From contig DEIV01000119.1 in assembly GCA_002352665.1 (NCBI GenBank), forward strand, positions 1-5,287: a DNA stretch of 5,287 nucleotides. Direction: 5' to 3'. The position numbers and the translations under genes were made by a program. Shown here piece after piece: positions 1 to 5,287 of this stretch (the stretch's first letter is position 1; each line of letters starts with the position of its first letter). The notes under the pieces are model-generated. The model was not told the origin of the DNA and did no database searches. It saw only the letters and a list, made by a program, of their open reading frames with translations. This DNA is from Flavobacteriaceae bacterium UBA2765. GTDB taxonomy: Bacteria; Bacteroidota; Bacteroidia; Flavobacteriales; Flavobacteriaceae.

Positions 1-1577
1 ATTGATTTATCATGATTGGCTTTATGGATATATTCTCCCTTTTTATAATAATATCTCCTTACAATTTCATTGGTTAAAGCTTCTTTAATTTCTACTTCAT
101 TTTGCGATAACTCTTTAATTTTTTCACTATTGATTTTGGCAATTAAATTTTGATATTCTTCATTAATTTTGGTCTTATACCCTTCCTTCTCGGCTGTTTT
201 TAAAACATTATTAAGTTCACTACCAGTTGCTGTTCTAAAAGCATTTTCATTTTCATTTAAATAGGTTATAAATGTTTGATAATCAGAATTTTTAAGTGTA
301 AAATTTTCAGTAGATGCAATGGATTCATTGTAATTAACAAATTCGGTTACATAGTTAAAGATAGCATTAGATGCTATTAATGCCTTAGTTGCATTTGTCC
401 TTTCAGGTTTAGTCAGTTTTAGATCTGGTTCAATACCTCCGCCATCATATACTTTTCTACCATTTTTGGTTTTAAAAACATTTCTTTTAATATCAGAAAA
501 TTTTGGTACTTCACCATTGTTATCTTTATGTGTATAATCTAATTCTTGAATACATCTTCCGCTTGGGGTATAATATTTAGAGATGGTTAATTTTAGTTGT
601 GTACCGTAAGTCAATTTTCTATATCGCTGCACTAATCCCTTACCAAAAGAACGTTCACCAATGATAACAGCTCTATCTAAATCTTGTAAAGAACCAGCAA
701 CAATTTCTGAAGCGGAAGCAGAATGACTATCAATCAAAACCACAATAGGAATCTCTATATCTATAGGTTCTCTTTTGGTTTTATAAGTGTCGCTCCATTT
801 TTTTACTTTGGCTTTAGTAGTAACTACAATTTCATCTTTAGGAACAAAAAAGTTAGTGATTTCTACAGCCTCATTTAGCAAACCACCGGGATTGCCTCTA
901 ATATCCAGCACTAATTTATTCATGCCTTGTGTTTTTAAATCTTCAAAAGCTTCTTTAACTCTTGATGAGGCATCAGAAGTAAACTTTATAAAAGAAATAT
1001 AACCTACTTCGTCATCTAACATTTTATAGTAGGGAACCGGATCTGAGTCAATGGCTGTACGCAATAGTTCGGCTGTAAACATTTTGTCTTTCCTTTTTAA
1101 CTCTAAAGTAACTTTAGAATCAGGTAAGCCACTAAGTAAGGGTAGTACTTCTGTGGTTGGCATTTTATGAACTTCAATATCATTTATCTTAATAATTTCA
1201 TCACCGGATTTAATGCCGGCTTTATCTGCGGGAAGGTTTTCATAGGACTCGTAGATAATCAGTTTATCATCAATAATTTTTGTGCTGGCACCGATACTTC
1301 CATGATTTCCAGCTGCATTAATCCTTGCTTTTTCAACACCTTGTTCATCATAATATCTGGTATAAGGGTCTAAATCTTTTAGCATATTGTCAATAGCAGT
1401 TTCAGTCAATGCTGCCGGATTAGTTTCATCTATATAATACATATTCAATTCTTTGAATAAGGTGGTATAGATTTCAATTTGTTTGGCCACTTCAAAAAAG
1501 TCAGACTTATAACCAACAGATACTGTTAAAACAGTAATTAATACACCAATAATACTTAGTTGTTTAACCTTCTTCAT
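1..1577 (-). CDS. S41 family C-terminal-processing peptidase (CtpA/Prc type), 3' end cut by window edge
   Basis: This is an exported serine protease of the tail-specific (Prc/CtpA) family, which cuts proteins near their C-termini using a Ser-Lys dyad. The frame is open from the ATG at 1577 to the left edge, giving 525 full codons and no stop. Residues 7-22 form a hydrophobic stretch after MKKVKQ, so it is a signal peptide or membrane anchor; no lipobox is seen. A PDZ domain spans about residues 92-165 (DKAGIKSGDEIIKIND at 118-133). The protease core follows, with LDIRGNPGG at 224-232, SASASEI at 286-292 and SFGKG around 310-314. Alignment to Prc puts the nucleophile at Ser288 and the general base at Lys313, with the usual spacing of 25. 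YYTPSGR and GGGIEPD follow. The visible end, EIVRRYYYKKGEY, resembles the closing segment of Bacteroidota homologues, so probably only some 10-20 residues are missing. It starts 4 bases after rnpA and is probably cotranscribed with it. The substrate is unknown. Confidence 0.95.
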   Translation of the reverse strand, partial: MKKVKQLSIIGVLITVLTVSVGYKSDFFEVAKQIEIYTTLFKELNMYYIDETNPAALTETAIDNMLKDLDPYTRYYDEQGVEKARINAAGNHGSIGASTKIIDDKLIIYESYENLPADKAGIKSGDEIIKINDIEVHKMPTTEVLPLLSGLPDSKVTLELKRKDKMFTAELLRTAIDSDPVPYYKMLDDEVGYISFIKFTSDASSRVKEAFEDLKTQGMNKLVLDIRGNPGGLLNEAVEITNFFVPKDEIVVTTKAKVKKWSDTYKTKREPIDIEIPIVVLIDSHSASASEIVAGSLQDLDRAVIIGERSFGKGLVQRYRKLTYGTQLKLTISKYYTPSGRCIQELDYTHKDNNGEVPKFSDIKRNVFKTKNGRKVYDGGGIEPDLKLTKPERTNATKALIASNAIFNYVTEFVNYNESIASTENFTLKNSDYQTFITYLNENENAFRTATGSELNNVLKTAEKEGYKTKINEEYQNLIAKINSEKIKELSQNEVEIKEALTNEIVRRYYYKKGEYIHKANHDKS

Positions 1578-1581
1578 TATA

Positions 1582-1956
1582 CTAATTCTTAGTTTTTTCT
1601 ATCAATTTATGCAATAAAAATATCATTTTTTCTTCTATTTCAACGAAATTATGCTCTTTTTCGTCTATAAAGGTGAACATAATAATATGTTTTTTCTGAA
1701 TGTTATCATATAACAAATACTTATTTTTCCTATAAGCCTCTCTCATTAGTCGTTTTATTCTGTTTCTATCTACAGCTTTTTTAAATTTTCTTTTTGGGGC
1801 AGAAAAAGTTGCCTGAATAGGATAGCTTGAGGCATGGTCAACCTCTAGATAGACCAATCTTAAAGGAAATTTTGACAAAGATTTTCCTTCTTCAAACAAT
1901 TGTTTTATCAATTTACCACTTTTAAGTTTTTCTTCTTTTTTAAATGTAAACCGCAT
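1582..1956 (-). CDS. rnpA: Ribonuclease P protein component
   Basis: This is the small basic protein subunit of RNase P. With the catalytic RNA (rnpB, not in this window) it removes the 5' leader from precursor tRNAs in the cytoplasm. The product has 124 residues, normal for the family. It opens with FTFKKEEKLKSGKLIKQLFEEGKS (residues 3-26), the conserved N-terminal part, and contains the diagnostic RNR motif as AVDRNRIKRLMREAYRKNK at 61-79, which binds the RNA. Lysine and arginine are abundant throughout. The ATG at 1956 is chosen because MRFTFKKEEKL is the usual beginning; no Shine-Dalgarno sequence precedes it. In many bacteria rnpA follows rpmH (ribosomal protein L34), but here the upstream neighbour is the divergent tex gene, so rnpA has its own promoter region. 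The stop (TAG, 1584-1582) is followed after 4 bases by the S41 protease start, suggesting a two-gene transcript with possible translational coupling. Confidence 0.97.
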   Translation of the reverse strand: MRFTFKKEEKLKSGKLIKQLFEEGKSLSKFPLRLVYLEVDHASSYPIQATFSAPKRKFKKAVDRNRIKRLMREAYRKNKYLLYDNIQKKHIIMFTFIDEKEHNFVEIEEKMIFLLHKLIEKTKN

Positions 1957-2026
1957 TAAACCGAATTAAATTTTGTTGTAGTTTCAACCCTTATTTCAAA
2001 ATTTTCACATATAAAATGGGTTTAAA

Positions 2027-2034
2027 CAAAAGTA
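2027..2034 (-). promoter_or_regulatory. Putative -7 box of the rnpA promoter
   Basis: On the minus strand these bases read TACTTTTG, an exact match to the Bacteroidota -7 consensus TAnnTTTG. Transcription would start near 2020 and give a leader of roughly 65 bases before the rnpA ATG at 1956. A clear -33 TTTG box is not visible at the expected distance (around 2054-2058, where the plus strand is a T-run), so the call rests on the -7 match and its location. It is the only TAnnTTTG match on the minus strand of this intergenic region. Confidence 0.5.
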
Positions 2035-2060
2035 GTCAATTTTAGTCTTAACATTTTTTA

Positions 2061-2068
2061 TACTTTTG
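2061..2068 (+). promoter_or_regulatory. Putative -7 box of the tex promoter
   Basis: These bases read TACTTTTG, an exact match to the Bacteroidota -7 consensus TAnnTTTG and identical to the box facing the other way at 2034-2027. Transcription would begin near 2075, leaving a leader of about 35 bases before the tex ATG. The -33 region is weak: TTTA at 2041-2044 is the nearest thing to TTTG, with a 16-base spacer, shorter than the usual 19 or so. No Shine-Dalgarno sequence lies just before the tex ATG, where the sequence is A-rich, as is normal in Bacteroidota. Confidence 0.5.
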
Positions 2069-2109
2069 ACTTTTATGAAAGAGAAAGATTAACTTAGTAC
2101 AATTACAAA

Positions 2110-4233
2110 ATGCAACTTCTACAATATATAAAATCAAATACGAACCTCCCTGAAAAGGGAATTCAAAATACCATAGCCTTACTCAAAGAAGATTGTACCA
2201 TTCCGTTTATCTCTCGATATCGTAAAGAACGAACCGGTAATTTGGATGAGGTTGAAATTGGCGATATTATGAAATACAAAGAGCAATTTGAGGCTTTAGA
2301 AAAACGTAAACTGACCATTGTAAAAGCATTAGAAGAGCAAGAGGTTTTAACAGACGAATTGCATCAAAAAATACTTGGGTCAACCAATTTAACTACACTG
2401 GAAGACTTGTATTTGCCTTATAAGAAAAAACGTAAGACCAAAGCTGAAACTGCTAGAAAAAATGGATTAGAGCCATTGGCCAAGATTATTATGAGCCAAA
2501 ATGCTACAGACATCGAATCCATTGCAATTAAATATTTGAATAATGACGTAAAAGAGTTGGCAGATGCTTTAGAAGGAGCTAGATATATAATTGCTGAATG
2601 GATTAACGAGCGTACAGATATAAGAAACAATTTACGTCTTCAATTAGAACGTTATGCATTCATGACTACAAAAGTTATTGCTGCAAAAAGTGAGTATGAA
2701 AAAGCACAAAAATTTAGAGATTATTTTGATTGGTCTGAAAGTTTACGGAGATGTCCATCTCATCGTTTACTGGCCATTCTCAGGGCTGAAAAAGAAGGGT
2801 TTATACGAGTAAAAATAACATTGGATGATCAAAGTGTTTTATCTAAAATTGAAAATAGAATTATCCGTTCTAATAATGATTGCTCAATACAATTAAGGTT
2901 AGCAATTCAAGATGCGTACAAACGCTTGTTATTTCCTGCTCTATCAAATGAAATTTTAAACCTTGCCAAAGAAAAAGCAGATGATGATGCCATACAGGTT
3001 TTTGCTAAGAACTTAAAGCAATTATTATTAGGAGCTCCTTTAGGTGAAAAAAATATTTTAGCTATAGATCCGGGTTTTAGAACAGGTTGCAAAGTGGTTT
3101 GTTTAAATGCTCAAGGCGGATTGGTGCATAATGAAACTATTTTTCCGCATGCTCCGCAAAATGATACTATTGGTGCGATAAAAAAAATTAGCACTTTGAC
3201 AGATGCTTATAAAATTGAAGCGATAGCTATTGGTAACGGAACGGCCTCTAGAGAAACGGAACAACTCATTCGTAAAATCAGATTTAATAAAGATATTCAG
3301 GTTTTTGTGGTAAGCGAAGCCGGAGCTTCTATTTATTCAGCTTCAAAAATTGCTCGAGATGAATTTCCTAACTACGATGTTACCGTTAGAGGTGCGGTTT
3401 CTATTGGAAGAAGATTGGCTGATCCTTTGGCAGAATTGGTTAAAATAGATGCTAAATCCATTGGAGTAGGGCAATATCAACATGATGTTGATCAACTAAA
3501 ACTAAAAAACACCTTAGATACTGTGGTTGAAAGTTGTGTAAATACAATTGGAGTAAATATCAATACAGCCAGTAAATCGCTGTTGAGCTATGTATCGGGT
3601 ATCGGTCCGAAATTGGCCGAAAATATTGTTGCCTATAGAAATGAAAATGGAGCATTTAATGCTAGAAGCCAGATAAAGAAAGTTGCTAGACTTGGCAATA
3701 AAGCCTTTGAGCAAGGAGCAGGTTTTTTACGGATAAAAAAAGCTAGGAATCCGTTAGACGATTCAGCCGTACACCCTGAAAGTTATAAGGTTGTGAATAC
3801 AATTGCCAAAGATGAAGGTAAAAACATAGAAGAATTAATTGGAAATACAGCCCTTCTTAAAAAGATTGATTTAAAAAATTATATGACTAAGGAGGTGGGA
3901 TTACCTACCTTGACGGATATTATTTCTGAATTGGAAAAACCAGGATTAGATCCTAGAGAAACAGCAAAGGTTTTTACTTTTAACCAAAATATCAAAACTA
4001 TAAAAGATGTAAAAGAAGGCCAATTACTACCTGGTATTGTAAATAATATTACCAATTTTGGATGTTTTGTAGATATTGGTATTAAAGAAAGTGGTCTAAT
4101 TCATATTTCTAATCTATCAGATACTTTTGTAAAAGATGTAAATGCACATGTTGACTTACATCAACAAATTATAGTCAAGGTATTGGAAGTAGACATTGAC
4201 AGAAAACGGATTCAATTAAAGCTACACAAATAA
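2110..4233 (+). CDS. tex: Tex family RNA-binding transcription accessory protein
   Basis: Tex is a conserved cytoplasmic nucleic-acid-binding protein related to the core of eukaryotic Spt6. It was named for effects on toxin gene expression in Bordetella, and its exact role varies between species. The product has 707 residues, complete and collinear with the family. The N-terminal helical Tex region covers about 1-200 (IPFISRYRKERTGNLDEV at 31-48; YLPYKKKRKTKAETARKNGLEPLA at 101-124). A YqgF/RNase H-like domain follows at about 314-440, opening with NILAIDPGFRTG (315-326) and including SIYSASKIARDEFP (407-420). The linker SIGRRLADPLAELVKIDAKS (431-450) leads to helix-hairpin-helix motifs at about 480-545 (SGIGPKLAENIVAYR, 496-510). 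The conserved segment GLPTLTDIISELEKPGLDPR is at 597-616. An S1 RNA-binding domain at about 637-705 closes the protein, with almost no tail after it; the longer E. coli form has one. The ATG at 2110 gives the usual N-terminus. The gene stands alone, divergent from rnpA and convergent with the S8 protease gene. Confidence 0.97.
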   Translation: MQLLQYIKSNTNLPEKGIQNTIALLKEDCTIPFISRYRKERTGNLDEVEIGDIMKYKEQFEALEKRKLTIVKALEEQEVLTDELHQKILGSTNLTTLEDLYLPYKKKRKTKAETARKNGLEPLAKIIMSQNATDIESIAIKYLNNDVKELADALEGARYIIAEWINERTDIRNNLRLQLERYAFMTTKVIAAKSEYEKAQKFRDYFDWSESLRRCPSHRLLAILRAEKEGFIRVKITLDDQSVLSKIENRIIRSNNDCSIQLRLAIQDAYKRLLFPALSNEILNLAKEKADDDAIQVFAKNLKQLLLGAPLGEKNILAIDPGFRTGCKVVCLNAQGGLVHNETIFPHAPQNDTIGAIKKISTLTDAYKIEAIAIGNGTASRETEQLIRKIRFNKDIQVFVVSEAGASIYSASKIARDEFPNYDVTVRGAVSIGRRLADPLAELVKIDAKSIGVGQYQHDVDQLKLKNTLDTVVESCVNTIGVNINTASKSLLSYVSGIGPKLAENIVAYRNENGAFNARSQIKKVARLGNKAFEQGAGFLRIKKARNPLDDSAVHPESYKVVNTIAKDEGKNIEELIGNTALLKKIDLKNYMTKEVGLPTLTDIISELEKPGLDPRETAKVFTFNQNIKTIKDVKEGQLLPGIVNNITNFGCFVDIGIKESGLIHISNLSDTFVKDVNAHVDLHQQIIVKVLEVDIDRKRIQLKLHK

Positions 4234-4284
4234 ATCGCTGTCTTGTCAAAACTATATTTATCTCCAGTATAAACCTTAGTTAAA

Positions 4285-4322
4285 TAATTCCTAATGCTCT
4301 TTTTCAAAATCATTAGGAATTA
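4285..4322. terminator. Inverted repeat, probable bidirectional terminator between convergent genes
   Basis: A perfect 12-bp inverted repeat, TAATTCCTAATG (4285-4296) and CATTAGGAATTA (4311-4322), flanks a 14-base loop. It sits about 50 bases after the tex stop and about 70 bases after the end of the S8 protease gene, where a shared terminator for converging transcripts would be expected. The stem is AT-rich. The tails are poor: on the minus strand it is followed by TTTAAC, and on the plus strand by AAATTG, with a T-run only at 4345-4351. It may therefore act as an RNA 3'-end stabiliser rather than a classic intrinsic terminator. The rest of 4234-4390 shows no gene. Confidence 0.6.
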
Positions 4323-4390
4323 AATTGCCAAATTTACCTATAGCTTTTTTTCTGTTAAATATATTATTTATGAAGGGTTTATTTCATATA

Positions 4391-5287
4391 TTAATATCCT
4401 CTCACAGCCTTAAGAGCATCAATATTACCATACCCGAAATCGCCATTTTTATTAGGGTAAAAATCAGCCGATTCTTTTAACCGTTGTAATACTTGACTTC
4501 TAGACCAAGAAGGATATTTTGCCCAAACCAATGCTGCCATACCAGCTGTAGTTGAAGTAGCAACAGAAGAGCCTCCAAAATATTTTGATTGGCCATTGTT
4601 AAATCCTAAGACCGGTTGATGGTGATTATTACCTCTTTCCATAATAACTGTAAAGTCAATTTTACTACCATCGTGACAAGCATCACATTCGTCATAAGTA
4701 CTTTGCTCTTCAACACCGGTAACAGCCACAGTTTCACTCATGGTGGCAGGAAAAATTACGCCATACCAATTCGTAAAATTGGTTGAAGTTCCTCCGGCAG
4801 CGAAAATAAGTTTGTTTCTGGCATAAGCATATTTTACGGCATCTTTTATTCTACCAATAGACCAAGGATAACCAATGGCCATAGAGATAATCTTAACATC
4901 ACTTCTTTTCCCTAAAGCTTTTAAAGCATTTGCCACTCCTTTACGTTCATGGTAACCATTTAATACAACATCGCCTGTACCTCTATAGGATATTAGATTA
5001 CATTCATAAGCAACACCAATAAACTGAGAGCTATTATTATTTGGTGCTGAAATAGTTGCACTAGAACTAGTACCATGCCCACATTTATCATTTGGACCAT
5101 CAGTTGAGTTAGACCACCACTTCCAAGAATCAACATAAGTACCATATTTCTGGATATATCTGCCCGAATAATAATCGTCAAACTTAGATCCTAAATTGGA
5201 CTGATTAGAAGAAACACCAGTATCAACAACGCCAACGCCAACACCCCTTCCTTTGCTATACGCCCAAGCTTGATTTATATTATGTTG
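4391..5287 (-). CDS. Subtilisin-like S8 family serine peptidase, 5' end beyond window
   Basis: This is the catalytic domain and C-terminus of a subtilase. The frame is open from the right edge to the TAA at 4393-4391, giving 298 residues; the true start, and any signal peptide or propeptide, lie outside. The Met codon at 4936 is internal and not the start. Numbering from the edge, the catalytic Asp is D22 in GVGVVDTGV, the His is H71 in CGHGTSSS, and the Ser is S241 in GGSSVATSTTAG, which corresponds to subtilisin GTSMA. The oxyanion-hole Asn of subtilisin (AAGN) is replaced: the segment reads IFAAGGTSTN, with G166 at that place. Four cysteines occur: C70 beside the catalytic His, C96, and C201/C204 in ECDACHDG, perhaps forming disulfides or binding metal. 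The protein ends in GYGNIDALKAVRGY soon after the domain, with no T9SS sorting domain or other C-terminal module. Secretion is inferred from the family. It converges with tex. The substrate is unknown. Confidence 0.93.
   Translation of the reverse strand, partial: QHNINQAWAYSKGRGVGVGVVDTGVSSNQSNLGSKFDDYYSGRYIQKYGTYVDSWKWWSNSTDGPNDKCGHGTSSSATISAPNNNSSQFIGVAYECNLISYRGTGDVVLNGYHERKGVANALKALGKRSDVKIISMAIGYPWSIGRIKDAVKYAYARNKLIFAAGGTSTNFTNWYGVIFPATMSETVAVTGVEEQSTYDECDACHDGSKIDFTVIMERGNNHHQPVLGFNNGQSKYFGGSSVATSTTAGMAALVWAKYPSWSRSQVLQRLKESADFYPNKNGDFGYGNIDALKAVRGY

Noticed and set aside
787..1373. Short plus-strand open frames at 787-1002 and 1167-1373.
   Set aside because: They lie opposite the S41 protease gene, over its PDZ and core coding sequence, and their translations resemble no protein I recognise. 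Antisense shadows.
1975..1988. Small hairpin GTTG/CAAC in the rnpA leader.
   Set aside because: Only 4 bp of stem with a 6-base loop, expected by chance; no match to a known riboswitch or leader was recognised.
2418..3714. Minus-strand open frames at 2418-2630, 2907-3092 and 3514-3714.
   Set aside because: All are opposite conserved tex coding sequence and have no recognisable domain or promoter. Antisense shadows.
3889..3897. AAGGAGGTG, a perfect Shine-Dalgarno-like core inside tex on the plus strand.
   Set aside because: It encodes part of the Tex segment TKEVGLPT, and no ATG follows at a useful distance. Bacteroidota also rarely use Shine-Dalgarno initiation. Most likely coincidence of codons.
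4391..4936. Reading the S8 gene as a complete 181-residue protein starting at the Met codon at 4936.
   Set aside because: The same frame continues without a stop to the window edge and carries the catalytic Asp and His upstream of that Met, so the gene is longer.
4993..5181. A 62-codon minus-strand frame with a hydrophobic translation.
   Set aside because: It overlaps the S8 protease catalytic region in another frame, which covers the conserved GHGT motif. Not a frameshift product, since the S8 frame is open throughout.

Overview
The window looks like a chromosomal segment from a member of the Bacteroidota, most likely a flavobacterium. The DNA is AT-rich. The protein sequences of Tex, RnpA and the S41 protease resemble those of this group. 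The starts lack Shine-Dalgarno sequences, and the one divergent intergenic region carries TAnnTTTG-type -7 boxes, the promoter form known from Bacteroidota. Genus and species cannot be fixed from the sequence alone.

Layout, left to right. Positions 1-1577 (minus strand) hold nearly all of an exported S41 C-terminal-processing protease, cut off by the left edge. Positions 1582-1956 (minus) hold rnpA, the protein subunit of RNase P, separated from the S41 gene by only 4 bases, so the two probably form one transcript, rnpA first. Positions 1957-2109 are a divergent promoter region. Positions 2110-4233 (plus) hold a full-length tex gene for an RNA-binding transcription accessory protein. Positions 4234-4390 are a convergent intergenic region with a 12-bp inverted repeat that probably acts as a terminator. 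Positions 4391-5287 (minus) hold the catalytic domain and C-terminus of a subtilisin-like S8 serine protease, whose N-terminus lies beyond the right edge.

The rnpA and tex products are cytoplasmic RNA-metabolism proteins. The S41 protease, and presumably the S8 protease, act outside the cytoplasm. No common pathway joins the four genes. No mobile elements, tRNAs, rRNAs, CRISPR arrays or defence genes were seen. The region is mostly housekeeping, and I see no convincing sign of a new multi-gene system. The most unusual point is that the S8 protease keeps its Asp/His/Ser triad but has Gly where subtilisin has its oxyanion-hole Asn, together with a four-cysteine pattern that includes a CxxC.
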